The position numbers and the translations under genes are program-made. DNA of 64,000 bases. Origin: Novosphingobium sp. ERN07. GTDB taxonomy: Bacteria; Pseudomonadota; Alphaproteobacteria; Sphingomonadales; Sphingomonadaceae. The stretch is from contig NZ_JABAID010000001.1 in NCBI RefSeq assembly GCF_012641335.1, positions 558,001-622,000 on the forward strand, written 5' to 3'. Below, in pieces: positions 26,395-34,844 of this stretch. The stretch's first letter is position 1. The number at the start of each line of letters is the position of its first letter. The notes under the pieces were generated by a model. That model had not been told where the DNA came from, ran no database searches, and saw only the letters and a list, made by a program, of their open reading frames with translations.

Positions 26395-27696
26395 TTACCC
26401 GAACATCCCCTTCCGTGGCCCCAGATAGCCGAACAGGAAGGCGCCCACTTTGCGCATCTGGATTTCCTCGGCGCCTTCGGTGATGCGGTAGCGGCGGTGG
26501 TGGCGGTAGATGTGTTCGAAAGGTTTGTGGCGGGAATAGCCGATGCCGCCGTGGACCTGCATCGCGCGGTCCGCCGCTTCGCAAACCAGCCGGTTCGCCC
26601 AGTAATTGCACATCGACACCTTGTCTGACAGTTCGCGCTCGATCCGCTTGTGGCCACCGTCTTCGGCTTCGAGGCGGTCCATCTCCCACGCGGTCTTGCG
26701 GATCAGCAGGCGCAGCATTTCGCATTGGGTGGCGAGGTCTACGAGCGGGAACTGGATCGCCTGATTGCGCGCCAGTTCCTCGCCAAAGGGCTTGCGTTCG
26801 CGCGCATAGCGCACCGATTCCTCGATGCAGAAGGTGGCCGCGCCGAGAGACGAGGCGGCCTGCCGGATGCGGTTCTGGTGGACGAAGCTTTGCGCGATGG
26901 ACAACCCGCCGCCCACTGGGCCGAGGATCGCAGATTCAGGCACCCAGACATTGGTGAACGACACGCGCGGGTGGTCTGTGGGCATGTTGAAGGTCCACAG
27001 GTATTCCTCGATCACAAGGCCCTCGCACGGGTTGGGCACGAGGAAGCAGGTGATGCCGCGCGCATCGCCGTTATCGCCGCTGGTGCGCGCGAATGTGGCG
27101 CAGTGGGTGGCGACGTGCATTCCGGTGGTCCACATCTTTTCGCCATCGATACGCCAGCCCGCCACGCCGCCTCGCACTTCGGGCACGGCGCGGGTTTCCA
27201 TGTGGGTCGCATCCGATCCGTGGTTCGGTTCGGTAAGGCCGAAGGCGGTGCGGCGGGTGCGGGCAAAGCCGCCGTTGATGAATTCGTCTTGCTGTTCGGG
27301 CGTTCCGAAGTGCTCGAACATGTTCACGAAAGGAAAGTTGCCGACGATCGAATGTTCGTTCTGCAGATCGTTGTGCAGGCCAAGGCCCTTGGCGGCGAAG
27401 TGATCGCGGATCACCGCCATCCACAGGTTCTGACCATCCTTGCCGCCATATTTCTTGGGCGCGGAAAATCGCCAGTGCCCGGCAGCGTCGGCGCGGGCCG
27501 TGGCTTCTACCAGCAGCGCTTCCCATTCGTGGCGGGGAAGGCCGCCATTGTCGAAATCGGTGCGCGCCCATTCGCGGCGATGGTCGAAGAAGCGCACGTT
27601 GTCATCCGCCTTTTCCAGCGGTTTGATCTCGGCGTCGATGAAGGCATCGAGTTCGGCTAGGTAGGCGACGAGGGGGGCGGGAAGATCGAAGTTCAT
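26395..27696 (-). CDS. Acyl-CoA dehydrogenase family protein
   Basis: The ATG at 27696 (MNFDLPAPLVAYLAELDAF) overlaps the upstream gene's stop as ATGA, which fixes the start and implies coupling. The 433 residues have the ACAD layout: N-terminal helices, a middle beta domain with FGLTEPNHGSDATHMETRA and MWTTGMHVATHC, and C-terminal helices with the flavin-site QVHGGIGYSRHKPFEHIYR and YRITEGAEEIQ. Relatives paired with a phosphotransferase act on medium/long or unusual acyl-CoAs, as in ACAD10/11-type pathways where a hydroxyacyl-CoA is phosphorylated and then eliminated. That link is an inference from the pairing. Confidence 0.9.
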   Translation of the reverse strand: MNFDLPAPLVAYLAELDAFIDAEIKPLEKADDNVRFFDHRREWARTDFDNGGLPRHEWEALLVEATARADAAGHWRFSAPKKYGGKDGQNLWMAVIRDHFAAKGLGLHNDLQNEHSIVGNFPFVNMFEHFGTPEQQDEFINGGFARTRRTAFGLTEPNHGSDATHMETRAVPEVRGGVAGWRIDGEKMWTTGMHVATHCATFARTSGDNGDARGITCFLVPNPCEGLVIEEYLWTFNMPTDHPRVSFTNVWVPESAILGPVGGGLSIAQSFVHQNRIRQAASSLGAATFCIEESVRYARERKPFGEELARNQAIQFPLVDLATQCEMLRLLIRKTAWEMDRLEAEDGGHKRIERELSDKVSMCNYWANRLVCEAADRAMQVHGGIGYSRHKPFEHIYRHHRRYRITEGAEEIQMRKVGAFLFGYLGPRKGMFG

Positions 27697-29027
27697 CAGC
27701 GTTGCTCCCAGAGCGTTCGGGCGGCGGCGAGCGCCGGGTATTTGGGCATGTCGGCGGACAGGGTGGACAGTGCGCGGGCGCGCAAGGTGGCCAGAAGGCC
27801 CGGCGTGGCGATGGTCTGGCGACCGGCAAGCATGTCGTCGGCCAGCGCCTTGTCGGCAGGATCGGCGCGGGTGGCCAATTCGCGGCGCACGATGCCCAGC
27901 GCGTTCTGCGCGACGGCCAGTTCCCAGCGTTCTCGCCCGGCGAGTTTGTCCTTCACAGTGGCGGCGAGCCATTCGGAGACGGCAGTGAGCATTTCAGCGG
28001 CGCTGGGTTCGCCCGTGGTGGCAGGAGATTCTGGTGCAACGGGGGGCAAGGGGCGGGCGCGTTCGGCTTCGGGAGCTTCGCTCTCCAGCAGCAACAGCAG
28101 GTCGAGTTCCTGTTCTGCGCAACGCCGTGCCACGACCACCCGTTCCAGCGAACGGTCGGTGCCGTTGCGCCAGGCTTGCCCCATCGACAGGCAGCCGAGC
28201 GCCCACCACACGGTGCGGTAAACCAGCCAGAAGCGAAAGCGAGCGGGATCGAACGCTTCGCCGCCAGCGGCCTGATAGGCGCGGGCGAGCGTTTCGACAT
28301 CGCTGAGGCCGAAGCCCTGTTTGTCCAGCCGCCCAAAGCGCCACACGGCCATGCAGCCATAGGCAAGGTCTTCGTGGCCATCGCCCAGATGCGCCAGTTC
28401 CCAATCAAGCACGCCCGACAGGTGCCCTTCGTGGACCATCAGGTTGCCGATGCGGAAATCACCGTGGACGACAACGGGTTCGGCAGGGGGCGGCAGATTG
28501 CGGCGCAGCCATGCGAGGCCCAGCGCGATCAGGGGGCGATCTCCGCCAGCCTCATTGAACTGGCGGGCGAGGCCTTCGACGCCATCAGCGGGATCAAGGC
28601 GGGGCAGGAAATCGAGGCCGCGCGTGTCGAGCGCGTGGATTCGTGCCATCGCCTTGGCCAGATCGCCAGCCAGCACGGGCGGGGATGATAGTGCCACTTC
28701 GGGATCGGCTGTGCCCGGCAGGCAGCGCATGATGAATCCGATGCCAAGACCATCATCGGGAACGAGTTCGGCCACCACTTCGGGCGCGGCGACGCCGCCA
28801 GCGTGGGCGCGGCGAATGACTTCGGCTTCTCCCGCCGTGTTGAGCGGACGCTCGGCGATCCATTCGGCAGACGGGGCGCGGCGCAGCACGAAACGATCTG
28901 GCCCGCAGGCGAAGAGCCACGATTCCATGTTGGCTCCGCCCGACAGGCGTTGCAGCCCGGTGACGGGATTCGTGACCGTGCCGGCCACGCCTGCGCGGCG
29001 CATGACCGCTTCGAGCAGTCCTTCCAT
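27696..29027 (-). CDS. APH/choline-kinase-fold phosphotransferase with C-terminal helical (DUF6285-like) domain
   Basis: I take the ATG at 29027 (MEGLLEAVMRRAG) because GGAGA lies 5-6 nt upstream. The 443-residue protein has the kinase signature VVVHGDFRIGNLMV and the metal-binding VLDWELAHLGDGHEDLAYG, typical of acyl-CoA-associated APH-fold kinases (ACAD10/11 N-terminal-like) and not of antibiotic kinases. After a Pro/Glu linker near residue 330 comes a separate helical domain (EMLTAVSEWLAATVKDKLAGRERWELAVAQNALGIVRREL) that I match tentatively to DUF6285. It forms a two-gene operon with the acyl-CoA dehydrogenase. Confidence 0.85.
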   Translation of the reverse strand: MEGLLEAVMRRAGVAGTVTNPVTGLQRLSGGANMESWLFACGPDRFVLRRAPSAEWIAERPLNTAGEAEVIRRAHAGGVAAPEVVAELVPDDGLGIGFIMRCLPGTADPEVALSSPPVLAGDLAKAMARIHALDTRGLDFLPRLDPADGVEGLARQFNEAGGDRPLIALGLAWLRRNLPPPAEPVVVHGDFRIGNLMVHEGHLSGVLDWELAHLGDGHEDLAYGCMAVWRFGRLDKQGFGLSDVETLARAYQAAGGEAFDPARFRFWLVYRTVWWALGCLSMGQAWRNGTDRSLERVVVARRCAEQELDLLLLLESEAPEAERARPLPPVAPESPATTGEPSAAEMLTAVSEWLAATVKDKLAGRERWELAVAQNALGIVRRELATRADPADKALADDMLAGRQTIATPGLLATLRARALSTLSADMPKYPALAAARTLWEQR

Positions 29028-29254
29028 CGTCTCTCCAGCCTGCGGCTTGCGTGCCACTGCTGAGACTATTCTTAATCGATCAGTTAAAGTCCAGCGCGAA
29101 TCATTGCCGGATCATCGAATCGAAAAAGGTTCCCCCGGATCGGATCATCCGCGCCAGCCTTGCGCCGAGGTGATGGAAAAGGCACTTTGCGGCGGAATCA
29201 CAAATGGTTAGTTTCGTTAAAGAGGCATAAACCGGGATCGGGGTAAGTGAGGGC

Positions 29255-30223
29255 ATGAAGTTTCGGACCGCACGAATCGTTGCAGCGCTGTTCACCGCAG
29301 TGCCTGCGCTTGTCACCACCGTTCCTCAGGTGCAGAGCCGTGACGCGATTTCGCTGCAGGACCAACGTGACCAGATCATCCAGCAACAGGTTGCCGCGAT
29401 TGCCGCCGAAGGGCGCGGGCGCATTGGCGTGGCGGCGATGGACCTTGATGGCGGCGGCCAGATCTTCGTGAATGGCGACATGCCGTTCCCGATGGCCAGC
29501 ACGGCCAAGATCGCGGTGGCGGCCACGTTCCTCGAACAGGTTGAAAAGGGCAATTACCGGCTCGACCAGCAGTTCCCGATGATGCTGCGCGTGGTCGAAC
29601 GCGGCACGCCCAGTCCCGAAGCGCCGCTGCGCGCCGGGACCGTGATGACCGCGCAAAGCCTGATGGAACTAATGATCACCCGCAGCCACAACGAGGCGAC
29701 GGACGGGCTGATCAAGGTTGTCGGCGGGTACGAGAACGTCAACCGCTGGTTGACGCGCAATGGCATAGCCGGGCAGCGGCTGGACCATACGATGGCCACG
29801 CTGGTGCGCGATGATGGCAAGATCGACCCGGCCAAGGTGATCGATACCCGCACGTCGAGCACGCCGCGCGCGATGATCGCGCTGCTGGCGGCGATTGACC
29901 GGGGCGGGGTGCTCAGCCCTGAAAGCCGCGCGGTGCTGCTCGATACGATGACTCGCACCAGCACCGGCAAGACGCGCATCCGTGCAGGCCTGCCAGAAGG
30001 CACGCTGGTGGCACACAAGACCGGGACGCTTTCGGGCGTGACCGATGATGTGGGCATCGTGCGCCTGCCCGATGGACGGCATCTGGCGGTGACGTTCTTC
30101 GTGACCGGGCCGGAAGGCCATGCGGCGCACGCCGGGCTGATCGCGCGGATGATGCGCACGATCTATGACGGGTACAGCGCGCCGCTGGGCAAGAACACGC
30201 AGGATCTGGTGCGTCGGCGCTGA
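29255..30223 (+). CDS. Class A beta-lactamase-fold serine hydrolase lacking an evident Glu166
   Basis: The 322-residue protein has a signal peptide and the penicillin-recognising fold. SxxK is STAK (Ser82-Lys85), the SDN-like motif is SHN (Ser144-Asn146), and KTG is at residues 255-257 (HKTGTLSG). The omega-loop motif ExxLN that holds the deacylating Glu166 is not visible: the matching stretch LVRDDGKIDPAKVIDTRTSSTP has no such pattern. It may therefore hydrolyse beta-lactams poorly or not at all and act instead as a peptidase or penicillin-binding protein. Annotating it as a resistance gene would be unsafe. Confidence 0.85.
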   Translation: MKFRTARIVAALFTAVPALVTTVPQVQSRDAISLQDQRDQIIQQQVAAIAAEGRGRIGVAAMDLDGGGQIFVNGDMPFPMASTAKIAVAATFLEQVEKGNYRLDQQFPMMLRVVERGTPSPEAPLRAGTVMTAQSLMELMITRSHNEATDGLIKVVGGYENVNRWLTRNGIAGQRLDHTMATLVRDDGKIDPAKVIDTRTSSTPRAMIALLAAIDRGGVLSPESRAVLLDTMTRTSTGKTRIRAGLPEGTLVAHKTGTLSGVTDDVGIVRLPDGRHLAVTFFVTGPEGHAAHAGLIARMMRTIYDGYSAPLGKNTQDLVRRR

Positions 30224-30282
30224 TATCGGGTGGGGTTGGGGCAGACCTTGGTCAGCTCTGATCGAACAAGTCCGCGCGCTTC

Positions 30283-30364
30283 ACCCTGAGCTTGTCTCAG
30301 GGTCTATCTCTCCGCAAAAACGGCAGCTTGTTGGGAAAAATGGATCCTGAACCAAGTTCAGGAT
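30283..30364. repeat. Pair of sphingomonad-type stem-loop repeats
   Basis: Hairpin 30283-30303 is ACCCTGAG-CTTGT-CTCAGGGT. Hairpin 30344-30364 is ATCCTGAAC-CAA-GTTCAGGAT, perfect over 9 bp. Together with their A/T-rich spacer they form one composite element of the kind scattered through sphingomonad intergenic regions. Confidence 0.75.
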
Positions 30365-30464
30365 GACGGTTGTTCGGGCGCGGCGGCTCCGAATGATCTC
30401 CAGATACGTTCAGGACAGCTCGGGCAGACCGAGTGAGGTCGGCCTCATTCTGACGCGCGCGCAA

Positions 30465-30498
30465 AAAGAAAGAGGCGCGGTCCGAAGACCACGCCTCT
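30465..30498 (-). terminator. Intrinsic terminator of the small lipoprotein gene
   Basis: Read on the minus strand, an 11-bp stem (GAGGCGTGGTC, TTCG loop, complement with one G-U) runs into TTTCTTTTT. It ends about 35 nt after the lipoprotein stop. Confidence 0.88.
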
Positions 30499-30531
30499 CT
30501 CTAACTCGCGTAATCTGCCTTAAGGCAAAGA

Positions 30532-30726
30532 TTACATCGCAGCTTCCGAAGCTTCGGCAGCAGCTTCCGAGGCAGCGCCCGAAGCGTCAGCAGCAGCAGC
30601 CGAGGCATCGGCAGCAGCTTCAGTTGCTTCAACAGCAGCTTCGGTGGCTTCTTCAGCCGGCTTTTCCGAGCAGCCAGCGAGAGCGAAGGCGGTGCCGGCG
30701 ACAGCGGCGAGGATGAGCTTGCGCAT
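30532..30726 (-). CDS. Small alanine/glutamate-rich lipoprotein
   Basis: This 64-residue protein has the lipoprotein signal MRKLILAAVAGTAFALAGC, with lipidated Cys19. The mature part is about 45 residues of AEEATEAAVEATEAAADAS type, predicted to be one long helix, perhaps a coiled coil with Lpp-like geometry. The small size, lipobox and own terminator suggest an abundant envelope protein. I cannot assign a family beyond entericidin/Lpp-like lipoproteins. Divergent from polA. Confidence 0.8.
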   Translation of the reverse strand: MRKLILAAVAGTAFALAGCSEKPAEEATEAAVEATEAAADASAAAADASGAASEAAAEASEAAM

Positions 30727-30996
30727 GCGTTACAATCCCTGGATTGAAGTGAACAGCGCCGGGCAAGCAGCCCGCCGCAAAGCCTACTCAGCCGGTAGAC
30801 TTCGCGACCCAATTAATCGGCAATTCATCGCGTTGCAAGCACAAGACGAACGCAATCTGTCGCATCTCGTCTATCGCGCGGGCGAGTTTGCCTTTTTTTT
30901 GCCCGATTTCCGGGCTTTTGAGCTTTGCACAGGCCTGTGACAAAGTTGCGGCGGCAACCCCATGACGTGGCTCTTCCGCCCTGCTAACACCCCCGG

Positions 30997-33834
30997 ATGA
31001 GCGAAAAGCAGCATCTCTATCTGGTCGACGGGTCGGCCTATATCTTCCGCGCCTATCACCGGCTGCCGCCGCTGACGAACCCCGTGGGAACGCCCGTTGG
31101 CGCGGTCTATGGCTATACCACGATGCTGTGGAAACTGGCCGAAGACCTGCACAAGGCCGATGGGCCGACGCATCTGGCGGTGATTCTCGACAAGGCGGGC
31201 ACGTCGTTCCGCAACGACCTGTACGATCAGTACAAGGCCAACCGCCCGCCGCCGCCCGAAGATCTGGTGCCGCAGTTCCCGCTGATCCGGGATGCCACGC
31301 GCGCATTCAGCCTTGCCTGCATTGAGGAAGAAGGGCTGGAGGCCGATGATATCATCGCTTCCTATGCCCGCGCTGCTACGCTGCGTGGCTGGGACGTGAC
31401 GATTGTGTCTTCGGACAAGGATCTGATGCAGCTGGTGGGCAAGTGCGGTGTGGGCGGCGGCTGCGTCGACATGCTCGACACCATGAAGAACCAGCGCATC
31501 GACATTCCCGAAGTGATCGAGAAGTTTGGCGTGCCGCCAGAGAAGGTAGGCGATGTGCTGGCGCTGATGGGCGATTCGGTGGACAACGTGCCCGGCATTC
31601 GCGGCATCGGACCGAAAACCGCCACAAAGCTGATTCAGGAGCATGGCGATCTCGAATCGGCGCTGGCCGCAGCGCCGGGGATGAAGGCGAGCAAGCTGCG
31701 CGAGAGCCTGATGGAGCAGGCCGAAATGGCGCGGCTTTCGCGCGTGCTGGTGCAGTTGAAGGAAGACTGCCCGCTGCCGATCCCGATCGAGGATTTCAAG
31801 CTGGACGTGATCCCGCGCGATCCGCTTGCGGCGTTCTTGGAGGAGCATGGTTTTACCAGCCTGTTGCGGCGGCTGGACGACGGCAAGGGCAGTCCGGGGC
31901 CGAAGACGCAGCTCAATCCGGCCAAGGTGGACAATGCGGCGGCTGCGGCGGCGCCGCAGGGCAATCGTCAGCCGTTGCCGTCATGGCCGGCGGTGGACCT
32001 TGCGGCTTATGCCTGCGTGCAGACGATGGACGAACTGCAGCGCTGGATCGCTCGCGCCTTTGCCGCGCGGGTGGTGGCGGTGGATACGGAAACCAGCGCG
32101 CTGGATGCGATGCGGGCCGATCTGGTGGGGGTGAGTCTTGCGCTTGGTCCCAACGATGCCTGCTATATTCCGCTGGGGCATGGCGGGGCCGACATGTTTG
32201 CCGAGAAGCCGGTGCAGGTGGACCGTGCCGAGGCGCTGGCCGCTTTGAAGCCGCTGCTGGAAAGCGATGCGGTTCTGAAAGTCGGGCAGAACATCAAGTA
32301 TGACATCAACGTGCTGGCGCGGCATGGCGTGAACGTTGGCCCCATCGACGATACGATGGTTATGAGCTTCTGCCTTGATGCAGGCCGCAGCGAAGCGGGC
32401 GTGGGCGGGCATGGGATGGACGAACTGGCCGAGCGGCACCTGTTGCACACGACGATGAAGTTCAAAGATCTGTGCGGCACCGGCAAGAAGGCAATTTCGT
32501 TTTCCGAAGTGCCGCTGGCCGATGCCACGCGCTATGCCGCCGAGGATGCCGACGTGACGTGGCGTTTGCATCGGCTGTTCCAGCCCCGGCTGGTGGACGA
32601 GGCCGGAATGCGCATCTACAGCCGCGTGGACAGGCCGCTGGTGCCGGTTGTGGCGATGATGGAGCGCAACGGGATCAAGGTGGATCGGGAGCGACTGGCG
32701 GGCCTCTCAGCCGAGTTCGCAACGCAGATTGCGCGGCTGGAAGGCGTGATTCACGAGAAGGCGGGCATGGCCTTCACCATCGGCAGCCCGAAGCAGCTGG
32801 GCGAAGTGCTGTTCGACAAGCTGGGCTACAAGGGCGGGAAGAAGGGCAAGACCGGGCAGTATTCGACCGATCAGTCGGTGCTGGAAGGCCTTGCTGCGCA
32901 GGGTGCGGAAGTGGCCACGCTGGTGCTGGAGTGGCGTCAGCTTTCCAAGCTGAAGTCGACCTATACCGATGCGCTGCAGGCTGCGATCAACCCTGATACC
33001 GGGCGGGTGCATACCAGCTACAGTCTTGTTGGCGCGCAGACGGGGCGTTTGTCTTCCAACGAGCCGAATCTGCAGAACATCCCGATCCGCACCGAGATTG
33101 GTCGCCAGATCCGCGATGCCTTTGTGGCGGAACCGGGCAATGTGCTGCTGGCGGCGGACTATAGCCAGATCGAACTGCGGCTGGCCGCGCACATGGCCGA
33201 TGTCCCCGCGCTGAAAGAGGCGTTCGCGGCGGGCGAGGACATTCACGCGCGCACCGCGATGGAAATGTTCGGGCATGTGGACCGCGATACGCGCGGGCGG
33301 GCCAAGACGATCAACTTCGCCATCCTGTACGGCATCAGCCGCTGGGGCCTTGGCGGGCGTCTGGGCGTGAGCGCGGACGAGGCGCAGGCGATGATCGACC
33401 GCTACTTCGAGCGCTTCCCCGGCATTCAGCGCTATATCCACGAAACGCTGGAGAGCGTGCGCGAGCGCGGCTATTCGGAAACGCTGTTCGGCCGCAAGAC
33501 ATGGTTCCCGCGCATCGGCTCCAAAAATCAGGCGGAGCGGCAGGGGAGCGAGCGTGCGGCGATCAACGCGCCGATTCAGGGCACGAGCGCTGACATCATC
33601 AAGCGCGCGATGGCCCGCATGATGCCCGCGCTGGCCGAAGCGGGGCTGCCCAATGTGAAGATGCTGCTGCAGGTGCACGACGAACTGGTGTTCGAACTGC
33701 CGGAGGGTGATGTTGCGGCGGCCAAGCCGGTGATCGAGCGGGTGATGGCGACGGCAGCGGAGCCTTCGGTGAAGCTGACGGTGCCGCTGGGCGTGGAGAT
33801 TGGCACAGGGCTATCTTGGGGGGCGGCGCATTAG
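30997..33834 (+). CDS. polA: DNA polymerase I
   Basis: PolA fills gaps in repair and removes Okazaki primers. All three activities look intact in 945 residues. The 5'-3' nuclease (1-300) has LYLVDGSAYIFRAYH, EADDIIASYA and SSDKDLMQL. The proofreading exonuclease has VVAVDTETSALD near residue 363 and the YAAEDADVT motif. The polymerase domain has motif A DYSQIELRLAAH near 723, motif B with RAKTINFAILYGISRWG and motif C LLQVHDELVFE. It stands alone with a 270-bp upstream gap shared with the lipoprotein gene. Confidence 0.98.
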   Translation: MSEKQHLYLVDGSAYIFRAYHRLPPLTNPVGTPVGAVYGYTTMLWKLAEDLHKADGPTHLAVILDKAGTSFRNDLYDQYKANRPPPPEDLVPQFPLIRDATRAFSLACIEEEGLEADDIIASYARAATLRGWDVTIVSSDKDLMQLVGKCGVGGGCVDMLDTMKNQRIDIPEVIEKFGVPPEKVGDVLALMGDSVDNVPGIRGIGPKTATKLIQEHGDLESALAAAPGMKASKLRESLMEQAEMARLSRVLVQLKEDCPLPIPIEDFKLDVIPRDPLAAFLEEHGFTSLLRRLDDGKGSPGPKTQLNPAKVDNAAAAAAPQGNRQPLPSWPAVDLAAYACVQTMDELQRWIARAFAARVVAVDTETSALDAMRADLVGVSLALGPNDACYIPLGHGGADMFAEKPVQVDRAEALAALKPLLESDAVLKVGQNIKYDINVLARHGVNVGPIDDTMVMSFCLDAGRSEAGVGGHGMDELAERHLLHTTMKFKDLCGTGKKAISFSEVPLADATRYAAEDADVTWRLHRLFQPRLVDEAGMRIYSRVDRPLVPVVAMMERNGIKVDRERLAGLSAEFATQIARLEGVIHEKAGMAFTIGSPKQLGEVLFDKLGYKGGKKGKTGQYSTDQSVLEGLAAQGAEVATLVLEWRQLSKLKSTYTDALQAAINPDTGRVHTSYSLVGAQTGRLSSNEPNLQNIPIRTEIGRQIRDAFVAEPGNVLLAADYSQIELRLAAHMADVPALKEAFAAGEDIHARTAMEMFGHVDRDTRGRAKTINFAILYGISRWGLGGRLGVSADEAQAMIDRYFERFPGIQRYIHETLESVRERGYSETLFGRKTWFPRIGSKNQAERQGSERAAINAPIQGTSADIIKRAMARMMPALAEAGLPNVKMLLQVHDELVFELPEGDVAAAKPVIERVMATAAEPSVKLTVPLGVEIGTGLSWGAAH

Positions 33835-33838
33835 CCTG

Positions 33839-33957
33839 CATCCTTCGACAGGCTCAGGATGATGCTTCGACAGGCTCAGCACGAGTGGGTTGGGGTTTTT
33901 AACAGAGCGCTTCACAAGGTGCTGCACAAGGCCCGCTCGTGCTGAGCTTGTCGAAGC
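33839..33957. repeat. CTTCGACAGGCTCAG-type dispersed repeat
   Basis: A small hairpin at 33839-33859 is followed by 22-nt arms at 33864-33885 (GCTTCGACAGGCTCAGCACG) and 33936-33957 that pair with one mismatch. This motif is a common interspersed repeat of sphingomonads. It fills the convergent gap after polA and could serve as its terminator, although the T-run (GGTTTTTAAC) is in the loop. Confidence 0.8.
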
Positions 33958-33972
33958 ACGCAAGCCGACCCG

Positions 33973-34671
33973 TCAGTTCAAAGCCGCATATTTCCGCAGA
34001 TCGTCCGCGGCCAGCATCAGCACCTCTTCGTGCGGGACCGAATTGGTCAACGCATAGAACGCCGCTGCCTTGTCGGCTGGCAGTCCCATCTCACGATAGT
34101 AATCGACGTAGGCGCGGTTGACCGGATCGTTGGCGGCGAAATCGTCGGGTTCGCGTCCGTCATCGTCGAGCCACGCATGGACGACGAAAGAAGCGTCGGG
34201 TGCTGCACTGCGGCTGGCGCCAGCAAGAAACAGCTCAACCGCGCCTGAACGGACCGACCCGTGTTCGGGCACATGGGTGGCGATGCCGTTCGCGCGGATC
34301 ATGCGGCCGAGGCGCAGGTTGGCGAAATCATCCACCGTGCCGGGGCAGTCGGGCATTTCCAGCACGCGGATGCCAGGGAAGGCGCGCAGCATCTTCTGGA
34401 AATCGGCGGGCGAATAGCTGTCCGTTTCGGCCACCAGCGCCGCGCGCGTGCCATCGAGCACTTCGAAGGGGCCGAAACTGGCCACGCCCTGCACATCGGC
34501 GCGGTTCAAGCCGACGATGCGTTCGGAGCCGGGTTCGTAAACTTCGACGGTAGTCGTTTCGGTCCAGGTTACGCCGTCTTCCACCCACGTGCGGGTGCTG
34601 ACCTCATGCGCGCTTGCCGGTTGGCAGGCGAGCAGGGCGCAGGTTGTAACAAGGGCGAGGCGGCGAAGCAT
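33973..34671 (-). CDS. Secreted protein with ClpP/crotonase-like features (COG3904-like)
   Basis: The 232-residue protein has a Sec signal (MLRRLALVTTCALLACQPASA). The core reads GIRVLEMPDCPGTVDDFANLRLGRMIRANGIATHVPEHGSVRSGAVELFLAG. The LGRMIRANGIATHVP step followed by a Ser-Gly-Ala helix start is the pattern of periplasmic ClpP/crotonase-fold proteins (COG3904), whose conserved serine sits at this SxxxxxFLAG position. Here SGAVELFLAG retains the Ser. No His/Asp partners can be named with certainty. Protease or binding activity is unproven. Confidence 0.65.
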   Translation of the reverse strand: MLRRLALVTTCALLACQPASAHEVSTRTWVEDGVTWTETTTVEVYEPGSERIVGLNRADVQGVASFGPFEVLDGTRAALVAETDSYSPADFQKMLRAFPGIRVLEMPDCPGTVDDFANLRLGRMIRANGIATHVPEHGSVRSGAVELFLAGASRSAAPDASFVVHAWLDDDGREPDDFAANDPVNRAYVDYYREMGLPADKAAAFYALTNSVPHEEVLMLAADDLRKYAALN

Positions 34672-34844
34672 GTCCTTTGCTTTCCGCCCAAGCGGATTGC
34701 TGAAGTGCCAAGGAATTGGGTTAAATTGCGTTCACCGTGATTTACGGATTGCACCGAAATACCTCGGAAATGGCAGCATCCCGCACCCAACTCGGATCTT
34801 TGCGCGCTACCCTCAGCAGATTCCCTTATCGGGCAGGAGGATGA

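Larger units (their letters stand above)
30224..30531. other. Intergenic stretch with repeats and terminator, no gene seen
   Basis: This gap holds two dispersed hairpins (30283-30364) and the terminator of the lipoprotein gene (30465-30498). The remainder shows no coding frame with supporting codon use. Confidence 0.7.

Noticed and set aside
29255-30223. Calling this gene a beta-lactam resistance determinant
   Set aside because: The deacylating glutamate motif is not visible, so resistance cannot be claimed from the fold alone.
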